In this document: piece after piece, positions 1-12,290 of the stretch
Layout: every line of letters starts with the position of its first letter
Numbering within the stretch: position 1 is the first letter of the stretch
NCBI RefSeq assembly: GCF_042767895.1
Contig: NC_091574.1
Span: 5,632,088-5,649,587, forward strand
Direction: 5' to 3'
Length of the DNA: 17,500 nucleotides
Origin: Penaeus vannamei
Taxonomy: Eukaryota; Arthropoda; Malacostraca; Decapoda; Penaeidae
Program-made: the position numbers and the translations under genes
The notes under the pieces: generated by a model
Seen by the model: the letters and a program-made list of their open reading frames with translations, nothing else
Databases searched by the model: none
Told to the model about the DNA's origin: nothing

Positions 1-1158
1 TTTTGAGCTTCGAAGCAATGAAGCTCAGTTCATTATGCTTCCACCAAAACACCCACACTAAAAGGAGCCTCGTGAAGCACCAGGGAAGGCAATCGTATCC
101 TAAATACCCACGTCTATGTTAGACCTCTTATGCGATTCTGGCTTTCCACTGACGATAGGAACATCCTCGTATCATATTCTTTCCCTTAAAAAAAAGTTAT
201 TGTTGTAAATTACAACATACTGATGCATGTTTGTAGCTAAGTAAACCGTGTAGGGAATCGAGTTTTGTATATCACGTAGCAATAGTAACACTTCAAGTGA
301 AGGTAAACGTTAACAAGTCATAACATCTTCCCTGCAAAAAAACAAGGCAACTACTTCCCGTTGCACCAATTAACTGCTAACCTGTCTTAAAAGAAAGACA
401 GAAAAATGTCAGCTGTAAAAAAGCAGGAGCTGACTAGAACTTGCGTCTCATCGAAAATCTATAATCAAGGAATCTCGAGTACCTGAAGAAGGTCAAGATA
501 GACAGCCCAGATAAAATGATTTTTTTAAATTTCTGAAATGAAAAGGGGATCAACGACGCTTTTCGTGAGTATTTTCTTGTTAAAAACCATAACGCGGAGA
601 TTCCTGTTCCTCGTATAAATTTTGCGTCGACAACACTAAATAACAGAACTGTTGAATGCATATGCAAAATCTGTCATCGTTGTCTGTGCGTCATACTAAT
701 TGATTAATGAGTCTTAGTCTTTTGGATATATAAGAAATATTAAGCCTGATAAAAGAAAAAAAAATACTCAAAGGAATCTAAAAGCTACATCAACACAATA
801 AATCTGAAAGGCTTTTTAAAACAATTTGAGTGAAGAAAAATGCAAAGCCCATTAGTCTGTAGAACCACAGATGCATTATGACAATTCTTAAAATCCCCTT
901 TAGAGACCAGGAGACTGCCAAGTTAAAAAGGTTTGGAAGTCTTATGTCTATTCCCGTAAGCGAGTTTTCTCTTAACTTCCAGGAAACTAATCAATTCTGT
1001 TTCTGAACTGTTTCCCTGCTGGGTTGGTACTTTCATTATCAGGGATCCTAAAAATGTTTTTGCTCTAGTACTCTAATTAATAGCCTTATTAAGTTACCAT
1101 AGCAAATCCTTTGGCTTGAATGAAATCTTTTGCTAATATCTAAAGAATGTGCAGATAA
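1..1158. other. AT-rich non-coding DNA
   Basis: No supported gene. Short open frames here lack family resemblance and codon structure. The only small feature seen is an inverted repeat at 5-26, with GAGCTTC at 5-11 and GAAGCTC at 20-26. The stretch ends at the CA array. Confidence 0.6.
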
Positions 1159-2255
<1,097 letters not shown>

Positions 2256-2293
2256 AGGTACTTATGTATGTATGCATATCTGTTACACAGCCC

Positions 2294-2297
<4 letters not shown>

Positions 2298-2330
<33 letters not shown>
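2298..2330 (+). repeat. Poly(T) tract
   Basis: A run of 33 T immediately downstream of the GT array. Read on the minus strand it is poly(A), so it could be a retroposon tail. No insertion duplication is evident, so this is only noted. Confidence 0.9.
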
Positions 2331-2332
<2 letters not shown>

Positions 2333-2539
2333 CTGAATAGAATTTGATGGCTAATTCTAGGGCAACCTTTTCCGACGATTTAAAAAATATCAGTTTTTAC
2401 ACATCACGTCACATTTCTCAACAACTTTGTTAATTTATGAAGAAATCCCAAATCTCCTTGGCTGTGAACATCCTCGGGTTCTTTTTATCAAATCTAATAA
2501 ATTGATTTACATGTTAAAACCAAATATTTGATGACTTTA
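2331..2539. other. Non-coding spacer
   Basis: AT-rich sequence between the poly(T) tract and the end of the minus-strand pseudogene. No recognizable feature. Confidence 0.5.
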
Positions 2540-3745
2540 TCATGGTAAATAAAGTATTGTCAACAGTAATCTGTCTTGAGTGTTTTCAGCAAATTCTTGA
2601 GCATTGAGAAAATTTCTTTTGTTGGACCTTCTGGAATGGCAGGAAACGTCATAATCTCGCTGCAAGCTCTAGCATTAATCAGCCATCACATTTATATCCC
2701 ATCTTCCTTGATACCTTTGTTCCATTACCTTAATATCTTGATGGAACCTCTCTTCCTGCTCATCGCTGACATTACCAAGATTTTCTGGAAATTCATTCAA
2801 ATGACTGTCGTGGAAGTGAATCTTGATGCTCTTATTACAACCCAGGTGATGGAAACGGAAAATTAGTCCCTTGACAATATCCTTGTAATTCTCTGCCTTG
2901 TTATTTCCCAAGAAGTTCTGCACTACAGCTGCAAATGTTTTCCAAGCAGATTTTTCTACCTTAATTCATGGATGTGAGGAAAGAAGGATCCTTTAGCAAC
3001 TTTCTTAATTGGGGTCCATCAAATATGCCAGCTTTTACTTTCTCATCACTAAAACCACCAAAGGTTGCTTTAATGTACCTGAACATTCATTATCTCTGTT
3101 CAAAGCTTTCACAAATTGTTTCCTCAGTCCAAGCTTTATGCGGAGGCGGAAAAATGATCCGATTCGGGTCCACCAATGGCTCATTTAACATAATTTTCTC
3201 CCCAACATTGAAACTGTTCCTCCTTGGCCAATCTTTTCTAATCCAATGTTCAGCTTTGGATCGACTATCACATAAGCATAAAAAAAACAAGATAGTTTGT
3301 GTACCTACTCTGGTGTCATAGAAGGAAACACGGTTTTCAAGGCGACACAAATTACCCATTGGTGCTCGTCATATTGGATCTTTTCTAGAACTACTTTTAT
3401 GTTCATACTCTTCCTTGAGTGTCACTGAACGTCTTATTGGAACTGCACCATATTTATTGCCATCTCTGAAATACTGTAGCAACATTTATAAGTGGTTTCT
3501 GTACGGGAATCTCTTCTGAATGGAAAACTATTCTTATTGCTGAAGGAAGGTTTGGGTATGGCATGGATATTTTATTCTTTGAATTGAAACCTGTAAGACT
3601 GATAATACAGAAATAACGGTCGTCGAAATGATGTTTTGGCTCACCATACCATTGGAATACCAAACTTCAAATTTTTTGTCACCTTTCGTCCATTTTCTAA
3701 GGCTTTCAACACAGATCGCGAACGGTGTAGGGAGCCCATGACTTA
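2540..3745 (-). pseudogene. Degenerate copy of a multicopy arthropod uncharacterized protein
   Basis: Reading the minus strand from about 3745 down to 2540 gives a chain of protein-like blocks in different frames. In order they include CVESLRKWTKG, YPNLPSAIR, DGNKYGAVPI, YDEHQW, FLCLCDSR, KDWPRR, PLVDPNRIIFPP, IKLGLRKQFVKALN, GIFDGPQLRKLLKDPSF, NFLGNNKAENYKDIVKG, FRFHHLGCN, RFHQDIKVMEQRYQG and HSRRS. From memory, this block order matches a roughly 400-residue or longer uncharacterized protein that occurs in many copies in crustacean, spider and insect genomes. Its function is unknown to me, and the copy number suggests a mobile-element origin. Breaks are clear: stops TAA (2675-2677) and TAG (2669-2671) in a normally aromatic stretch, a frameshift near 2962, another near 3080, and further shifts near 3320, 3465 and 3645. 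The relic ends at a TGA at 2540-2542. The family resemblance is recalled, not searched. Confidence 0.72.
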
Positions 3746-4251
3746 CCTTGATCAAGTTTGTTTTTAAAGTAGGCAAAAAGTAAAAACAGCTGGAAACCCT
3801 TATTTTAATGACCAAATGAAATAAAGGAACCCACCCACTCAAAACATAGGTGTGCATCAGGAACATGTATGTATGGAAAATGATCAATATAATCCAATAT
3901 TTCTTGATTTTTCGCATTCTGTTTTCAGGGGAGTAAAACTGTGATATTTTTCTTTTTTTCAAATGAAGCTTGATAATTAAAGAAAAGATAAAATTATTAA
4001 ATATGTTTCACTGTATTCAAAAGTTTTTTTTTCCAAATTTTGTATTCCTTTTCTCCTCAAAGATTGCAGTAGATTTCGTTCAGTTTTACGGACTTTGCAT
4101 AAATAGGAAAATCAGCCAATGTCAATATGCGGAGAAACCTAACGTGTGGCATAAAAAACAATTATATTTTTGTAAATCAGCGCATCAAACTGCATCATAA
4201 ACAATTACTAGATTTCATTCAGCAAAGATTGTGTTGGGCGGTGTTTTTCAT
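3746..4251. other. AT-rich non-coding DNA
   Basis: No supported gene. The open frame at 3970-4200 has no recognizable motif. The minus-strand frame upstream of the pseudogene, about 3746-3962, reads as low-complexity hydrophobic sequence and could be its lost 5' part or intron, which I cannot decide. Confidence 0.45.
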
Positions 4252-4327
4252 ACATTTTTAAAACCTACCTATCTATTTCTCTTTCTATATATTACATAAT
4301 TGTGTATGTGTATGTACCCGCCTGCAG
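4252..4327 (+). repeat. Dispersed short repeat, copy 1
   Basis: A segment running from a TTTAAAACCTA-type start through CTATCTATTT, CTCTTTCTATATA and TGTGTATGTG to ACCCGCCTGCAG. It matches 5284-5367 in the same orientation with a few substitutions and indels. Probably a fragment of an interspersed repeat; family unknown. Confidence 0.75.
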
Positions 4328-4929
4328 CACCGTAAATGGCCATCCCAGTTCCCCCATACAGAGGGACTGCGACCAATCACCATTTCCTCGAATTGAGGCG
4401 AGTTGGCGTTATCTGCATTAACCTTTAATTAATTTGGAAATCAGCCTTGGAGAGTGATTAGGAAGAAGATTACTCAGCCAAATCACATCCCTCCGTCTGG
4501 CCATTTGTCATTCACGGGAAATCGTGCGTACCAAAATTGATTTCCATCGTGATATTAAATGCTGTTGTGAACCTGGCACAATAGCAATTATAAGTATTCT
4601 TTTAACTCACAGAGCAATTGACAAATGGCTGATCATTTGCTAGAAACCCCGGATGAACTTAACACCCACATCCATATGAATAATGATTTAGTACATTCAG
4701 CTTCGTGCACGTGATGACTGTATAAGACATATAACGTAAACACATGAGAGCCATCCTGAAACCTTTAAACGCGACTCACTTTTATCCTTTCCTCATAAAA
4801 CCACTTCTTTTCGATAAGATTCTAGAAAAGAATAGAAACAGTTATTGTATTTAATTACAAGCCAGTGAGATTTTAATCACGTATAAGATTATCCGATTTT
4901 CCCAACGCAGTACAGCCAAAGACAAAAAG
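4328..4929. other. Unique-looking non-coding DNA
   Basis: The most complex-looking non-repetitive stretch of the window and free of microsatellites. It holds a CCAAT-type motif (about 4373) and AATTA/TTAATTAA motifs (about 4425-4436). No ORF of note. It could be regulatory DNA, but nothing in the window ties it to a gene. Confidence 0.35.
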
Positions 4930-4951
4930 AAAAAAAAAAAAAAAAAAAAAA
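4930..4951 (+). repeat. Poly(A) tract
   Basis: A run of about 22 A preceded by an A-rich stretch (GACAAAAAG). It could be a retroposon tail, but no element body was recognized upstream. Confidence 0.9.
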
Positions 4952-5283
4952 TAGAGAGGGTCCCCCGTAAACAACTTAGAACCCAATATAAAACTAAAAC
5001 CATTTTGCATCATGGTAATTAGCTATTAAACGTCATCAAAACCCATCAGCTAACGACGATAACAGCCAGGGCGCACTGAAGCTCTCTCCTCATCTAGGAA
5101 ATTGCTACTTTTCCGTTCTTATCATATTTTTTCTGTCTGTGAAGAATTAATTTTGAGGTGCGGTTAACGACCACCGAAAAAGACGAATCTACCACTATAA
5201 AAAATTATATGGTTGCAAGTGTTATAAAATGATCCCATACATATCGAATAGAAAATATATAAAATCAAATTTTATATATATAA
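4952..5283. other. AT-rich non-coding DNA
   Basis: No gene or structured element recognized. It ends in a short TATA-rich patch just before the second dispersed repeat copy. Confidence 0.5.
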
Positions 5284-5367
5284 ATATTTAAAATCTATTT
5301 GTCTATCTATCTATTACTCTTTCTATATAAACATTATAGTTGTGTATGTGTGTGTACCCGTCTGCAG
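5284..5367 (+). repeat. Dispersed short repeat, copy 2
   Basis: Shares CTATCTATCTATT, CTCTTTCTATATA, TTGTGTATGTG and TGTACCCGTCTGCAG with 4252-4327, about 1.03 kb upstream and in direct orientation. Similarity fades on both sides, which defines an element of roughly 75-85 bp. Confidence 0.75.
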
Positions 5368-5437
5368 ACCTATAAGTGCTCATAACATAACAAGTTCGAC
5401 GATAATACTACGAAAACTGCGTTTCCCAAAATAACAT

Positions 5438-5459
5438 TAATTACTATTATTACTATTAC

Positions 5460-5540
<81 letters not shown>

Positions 5541-5587
5541 TATTATTATTACCATTATCATTATTATTATTACTATTATTACTATTA
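5438..5587 (+). repeat. (ATT)n trinucleotide microsatellite
   Basis: Nearly uninterrupted ATT/TTA repeats with occasional ACT and ACC variants. The poly-isoleucine open frame read across it is an artifact. Confidence 0.97.
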
Positions 5588-5631
5588 GAACCTCACTTCT
5601 CCACCCAAAATCTTCATATCCACACACAGCA

Positions 5632-5652
5632 CCCCACCCCCACCCCCACCCC
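5632..5652 (-). other. Predicted G-quadruplex (C-rich on plus strand)
   Basis: Four C runs of 4, 5, 5 and 4 separated by single A bases give, on the minus strand, four G runs with one-base T loops. This is a classical pattern for a very stable parallel quadruplex. A further C6 run lies just downstream at about 5662-5667. Confidence 0.7.
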
Positions 5653-5838
5653 GTCCCCTTTCCCCCCGAACCAGCCACGAGCGGAAGGTACTGTTGCTGC
5701 CGCCGGTGTTCTCGAGGTACAATGGAAGGCTTTTGGGCAAATTTGCGCCTAATAGTTCTGAAAGTGGATTGATTAGTCCCCATTTAATCTAACTTTCGGT
5801 ACAGAAGTTCAACAGTTGCTTTTATCATTTTTCTTTGT
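5653..5838. other. Short unique spacer between repeat arrays
   Basis: Moderately GC-richer sequence between the quadruplex tract and the long ATT/ATC array. An open frame starts at 5783 on the minus strand (MGTNQS...) but runs into the (ATT)n repeat and has no recognizable domain. Confidence 0.5.
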
Positions 5839-6005
5839 GTTATTCTTTGTTATTATTGCTATTGTTATTACTATTTCATCGTTATTATTATTATTATTAC
5901 TGTTATTATCATTATCATCATCATCATCACAATCATCATCATCACTATCATTATTATCATCATACTATTACTAGCATTATTAATATCATTGTTATTATTA
6001 ATATG

Positions 6006-6040
<35 letters not shown>

Positions 6041-6046
6041 TATTGC

Positions 6047-6091
<45 letters not shown>

Positions 6092-7085
6092 CATTATTAT
6101 TATTATCATTGTTACTATTATCACCATTATCATTATATTTATCATATTATTATGAATGTTATCATTATTATCATTATTGTTGTTTTTTGTTATTGTTATT
6201 GTTGTTATCATTATTATTATTATGTATAATTATTTTTATCATTATCATTATTGTAATTATTACTTTCATTATTATTGTTATTATCGTTATTATCATTATT
6301 ATCATTATCATTATTATTATTATTTTTATCATTAATAGCATCATCATCATAATCATTATTATTTTTATCATCATGAACATTATCATCACAAGTATCATTT
6401 TTATTATCCCTTTTATTAACATTATTATCATTATTGGTATGAGTAATAGTAGTATTATAATTATCATTATCATTATTATATTTATTACAATTATCATAAT
6501 TGTTTTATATTTTTTATTATCACTATTATTATTACTATCACTGTTGCTGTTGTTGTTATTGATACCATTACCACCATTATTGTTATCATAATTATCATTA
6601 TTTTTATTTCTATTACTATTATCATTATCATTAACTTCATTGCCATCATCATTTATGATTACTATTATTATTATTATTATCATCATCATTATAATCATCA
6701 TTATCAGTATTATTATCAGTACCATTAATATCATCAGTATTATTATTATTATGATAATTATCATTAGTATTATCATTACTTGTGCTATTATCATAATTAT
6801 AATTACTATCATCAATATAATCATCATTATCTGTATTATTATCATTATCGTTATCACCATCATTACCGTCATCATTAATGATAATAATGCTAATAGTAAT
6901 AATAATAATAATAATGGTAATAACAACAACAACAATAGTAACAACAAAAACATCAGCAATAATAATAATAGTAACAATAGTAATGATATTGATCATAATA
7001 ACAATGACAATAATAATAATAACCTTGAAAATATAGACAACAATAATATTGATAAACGATAATAATAATCATAATAATCATAATT
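5838..7085 (+). repeat. Long degenerate ATT/ATC array with strand switch
   Basis: From about 5838 to 6876 the plus strand is built of ATT, ATC and GTT triplets. From about 6877 to 7085 it is built of AAT, AAC and ATG triplets, the reverse-complement composition. The switch is centred on the perfect palindrome ATCATTAATGAT at 6871-6882. Poly-Ile, Leu and Asn frames on both strands are repeat artifacts. Confidence 0.93.
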
Positions 7086-7107
7086 AAAAAGATTACTATA
7101 ACATCAG

Positions 7108-7239
7108 TAATAATATGTTCTATAATAACGATAATGATAATAAAACAAGTAACAGTAATGGTTACTTGGATTATAATAATATGTTCTATAATAACGATAA
7201 TGATAATAAAACAGATAACAAGAACGATAACATGGATTA
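7108..7239 (+). repeat. 66-bp tandem duplication
   Basis: A 40-base stretch at 7108-7147 recurs exactly at 7174-7213. The sequence after each copy remains similar and ends in TGGATTA both times. The unit is therefore about 66 bp in two copies, at the decayed edge of the AAT array. Confidence 0.88.
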
Positions 7240-7828
7240 AATCAGCAACAGAAACAACAATAGCGTTAAAGATAATAACTGAAGAATCGCAGCCGCAGCC
7301 GAAACAAGAATAACAGTATCAACAACAGTAGACGTAATGGCAATGACAAAAACACAACATCGGATCCAATAAAACTCAATGAAATGAACTTCGGCAAAGG
7401 GAACCTTGCCTCAGCGCTGCGTCGCCTCGGAAACTCGACACAGATTCTCAATTCTTTGGAGATTATGGGCGACAGAAGCGAACCGTAACGACTCCGGAAA
7501 TTTATTAAAGGATGTTCGTCTTTTGTGAGAGAGAAATGACGTTTATAGAAATCAGCCTGATTTTCAATTCTAGATAGCGTCGGTACGTCATATATTCCAT
7601 TCCGTTTGTTTGTTTCTCTATCCTTTCTGAATTCGTAGTTATTAAGTGTTTTTTATTATAAATTTGTAAATTCATGGGTGCTATTTTTATTGTGATTATG
7701 AGGATGATTGCTAAACTCGATACATACACGAAGAGCTAAAATAATGGAGGATTTAGGAAATGGAGGTGGTGGTGCTGGATACGGGGTCAAGGATAGTGGA
7801 GTAGAGGAAGGAGTGTCCTTTGGAGGTT
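7240..7828. other. Non-coding DNA
   Basis: Beyond the AAT array the sequence becomes mixed in composition (GCAGCCGCAGCCG at about 7290, a more GC-rich patch at 7395-7440), then AT-rich. No supported gene. Confidence 0.5.

Positions 7829-8500
<672 letters not shown>

Positions 8501-8581
<81 letters not shown>
8501..8581 (+). repeat. (CA)n microsatellite
   Basis: Pure AC/CA repeat of about 40 units, preceded by a looser CACA-rich region from 8421. Confidence 0.97.
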
Positions 8582-8738
8582 ATCATTATCAACACCCTGC
8601 ACCATTATCGTGTAGGCTATAGACTTCTCCCTCATCCTATCATATTGGTCTTGTCTATGGCCTCTTGAACACTTTGTCCACCTGTCGTCCTGACTCATAC
8701 ATATAAGGCCTACCTATATCTTTTTTTTTAATACCTCT

Positions 8739-8890
8739 TGTCAAGGGAGGATGGGGGTATTGAGCAGGTGAATGAAAGGGGTCTTGGCTGTAGGGTTTAT
8801 TGGGGAAGGCGTATGTGAAACCCCACGAGAGTCCTGTGCCCCGGGTGCCGAGGGCGGAACGGTGACGAGCAAGACTGTTCGTACGGGAGC
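8739..8890 (-). mobile_element. LTR fragment (R-U5 part), related to the 15081 LTR
   Basis: Read on the minus strand this segment parallels the last ~140 bases of the LTR ending at 15476. Shared landmarks are CCGCC-TCGG, a CTCTCG block, CCCCAATAAAC (poly-A signal; TTTATT at 8796-8801 on plus), CCCCTTTCATTCACC and the terminal TTGACA. The U3-side match fades beyond about 8890. Downstream on the minus strand there is AGAGG rather than a primer-binding site, so it is a solo LTR or truncated copy of a related family. Confidence 0.65.
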
Positions 8891-9020
8891 CCAGAAACAT
8901 TTCCCATCTCGAGTACAAATGTATGCATGTGTGATAGGAGGCCCCAGAAAGGCAATTCTCAAGTTCTGCAATTCTGCACAGCAACCAGGGGGCACCACTA
9001 AAGACCCCCTAAACGTGGCT

Positions 9021-9480
9021 CTTAATTCACAATTTGAATACATCATTCAAACGTCTTAAAATGTTCTTTGTGTGAGTGGAAATCAGAATTCTCGTCTTGA
9101 GTTTTCAATTTGTGTATTAGGTCGCTTAAGAACGACCTAATTAACGCAAATTAGCATTTTTACTTCACAATTTGAGTACCTCCATGAAGCATATGGCAAT
9201 GTATTTCTTAGGTCATCCTAAATCAAGCTCAGTCATTCTTAAGTATCCATTTCTTGTTATTAACTCACTAAAGAAAGCAAAATGTACTCCTTGACTCCGT
9301 CCCTGGCAAGGTGAGTGTTAATTCACAATTTGAGAGCATTTTTCAAATTGGTCTCAAACACTTCAATAGATCATCGTGAATCAGGAACAGCAATTCTTAA
9401 GTGTCCATTTCATGTATTAACCCACTTAATGAATACAAAATGTACTCTTTGAGGCCCACCCTTGGGAATGTGCTAATATT
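9021..9480 (+). repeat. Degenerate satellite-like tandem repeat, about 3 units
   Basis: CACAATTTGA recurs at 9028, 9166 and 9324, giving periods of 138 and 158 bp. The second and third units share a well-conserved block (9234-9294 and 9391-9452): CATTCTTAAGTATCCATTTC against CAATTCTTAAGTGTCCATTT, both continuing to AAAATGTACTC. The first unit matches more weakly. No coding potential. Confidence 0.75.
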
Positions 9481-10265
<785 letters not shown>

Positions 10266-10359
10266 TGAGGGAAGGAGGGAGAGGAGAAAAAGGCTGTTAG
10301 GGGTCAGTTAAGACATCTTCTTTGACAATGATTCTAGCAGATCCTCAACAGTTAGTCAC

Positions 10360-10470
10360 CGGATAGAAGGCGGATAGAGATTAATGAGTAACTAGTGGAT
10401 AGACATGATATTAGTAGACAGATAATTGCTGATAGTGGATAGACGAATACTCGTGGATAGAGAGTGGGTA
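10360..10470 (+). repeat. Degenerate GGATAGA minisatellite
   Basis: GGATAGA recurs at irregular 10-40 base spacing (CGGATAGAGA, AGTGGATAGACATG, AGTGGATAGACGAA, CGTGGATAGAGAG). An old, decayed tandem repeat. Confidence 0.6.
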
Positions 10471-10635
10471 TATAAAATGATTGAAACATTGTAAGCAACT
10501 GGTCATTATTATTATTATTTAAAAGTTGGGAATTGGAATTATATACAGCAAATTGTTTTTTCATCTATCATATTTCATTTATTCTTTCGTTCTTATATAT
10601 TGTTTCCTAATGGTACTGTATACATATTACGGAGA

Positions 10636-10638
10636 TTA

Positions 10639-10697
<59 letters not shown>

Positions 10698-10712
10698 GTA
10701 TATATATATATG

Positions 10713-10786
<74 letters not shown>

Positions 10787-10805
10787 CACACACATACACA
10801 CACAC

Positions 10806-10881
<76 letters not shown>

Positions 10882-10938
10882 GGAGAGGGAGAGGGAGAGG
10901 GAGAGGGAGAGGGAGAGAGAGAGAGAGAGAGAGAGAGA
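10636..10938 (+). repeat. Compound TA/CA/TA/GA array with GGGAGA hexamers
   Basis: (TA)n with TATG variants 10636-10782, CACA-rich 10784-10808, (TA)n 10809-10863, (GA)n 10864-10880, (GGGAGA)n about 10881-10915, (GA)n to 10938. The long open frames here are repeat-derived. Confidence 0.96.
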
Positions 10939-11280
10939 TTGTGAGATTGTGAAGGAATAAGTTCTAAATAACTCATTAATAAGGTCGCTAAAGGAATATT
11001 TTAGCGATGTATTTTGCGAGAGGCCGTAGTTCGCACAGTGAATGGTTGTGGGGTTCAAGGAATCGGGTCGTTCAGTCACTCGCAGAGATACATTAAGGGT
11101 AAACGTAAATTCATTTTTTTGTGTGTGTGAGATTAGTGAATAGTCTTATTATTATTATTATTATTTTTTTTTTTTTAATTAAAGTTCTTTGATTCTTTGA
11201 TGATCCAAGCTGGGTTTACAAGTTAATTAAGAATCGAGGAAGAATTTAGAAATGAAAACTATGTATATGTATATGTATAC
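10939..11280. other. Non-coding spacer
   Basis: Unique-looking sequence with a small (ATT)n plus poly(T) patch at 11146-11176. No gene seen. Confidence 0.5.
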
Positions 11281-11460
<180 letters not shown>

Positions 11461-11782
11461 GTGTGTGTCTCGTCCGCCCAAATCATGACCCACACCGCCC
11501 ACCTCACCCCGTAGGGATCCACGTGCCACCGAAAAGAGATTTTGGGGAATTTCCAACACTCTATCATTTTGTCAGTACTTCACACATGACTGCACAAACA
11601 TGCGCCACCGGTATAAAAAGGTTTACGTACGCGGGCGCCCGTAGCAATATATATAGGTATATATATGTATATGTATATATATTCACCCAGGGAAATATAG
11701 CATTATTATTGCTTCTTTGCTCAACGGTCGAGTGGGTTATTATCAGAACCTGGGAGCACTTACACACCTTCACTGACACACA
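11461..11782. other. Non-coding spacer with a TATA-like motif
   Basis: Mixed-composition sequence. TATAAAAAG occurs at 11612-11620, followed by a GC-rich palindrome (CGGGCGCCCG, about 11631-11641). No gene follows, so a promoter is not claimed. Confidence 0.4.
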
Positions 11783-11802
11783 CGCGCGCGCGCGCGCGCG
11801 CG
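11776..11802 (+). repeat. (CA)/(CG)10 alternating tract, Z-DNA-prone
   Basis: A short CACA run passes directly into ten uninterrupted CG dinucleotides at 11783-11802. Alternating purine-pyrimidine CG is the classical Z-DNA-forming sequence. Such a CpG run is unusual in this AT-rich background. Confidence 0.9.
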
Positions 11803-11910
11803 AACTGTTAAACACAATCATAGTGTGAGAATAGGCGAACAAGCGATAGAATGGGTGAAACTGCAAAATAAGGAATAAAGAAGGGGAAAAGAGAGAACGC
11901 CCATGCAGAT

Positions 11911-12290
11911 CCCCCCCCCCCCAGTCCCGACTTCCTTTGCCCCTGATATCGAAACCCGTAACCTGGTCGGCTCGAACCTATGGGGAGGGATTTCGAAAAA
12001 GTTCTGAACGCTATTTGGTTCCTCGCTGTGGCGGTTGATGGAGTTGGTCGGGGGGGGGGGGGCGAGAAACATGGGTAGGGGGGTTGGAGGCATACAGTTG
12101 GGGAGAGGGGTGGCTGGTGAGAAGAGCGGGGTGGGGGAGAGTTGGCCGGGGGTGTGGGGATGGGGAGGGCAGACTGGGGGAGGGGCGAGTGAGGAAGAGG
12201 TGGGGCCGGGGCGAGGGGTCTATGGCGTAAGTGTGGGAGGGAGGGGTGGGGGGGGATGTATGGGAGGGGCGATGGGGGAGGATTCCTTCC
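11911..12290 (+). other. C12 run and G-rich quadruplex-prone segment
   Basis: C12 lies at 11911-11922, G13 at 12050-12062, and many G3-G8 runs follow to 12290 on the plus strand. At least several sets of four G runs with short loops are visible. The glycine-rich open frame (12035-12343) is an artifact of composition. Confidence 0.8.

Noticed and set aside
2576..3321. Plus-strand open frames over the pseudogene
   Set aside because: Antisense shadows; the family blocks read clearly on the minus strand.
5370..7062. Poly-Ile, poly-Leu and poly-Asn open frames
   Set aside because: Products of the ATT/AAT arrays; nothing gene-like at either end.
11612..11620. TATAAAAAG as a host gene promoter
   Set aside because: No coding sequence or first exon follows in the expected position.
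11950..11990. Pol III B-box (GGTTCGAGCC on the minus strand) as a SINE or tRNA
   Set aside because: No A-box at the right distance and no cloverleaf; a single short motif is not enough.
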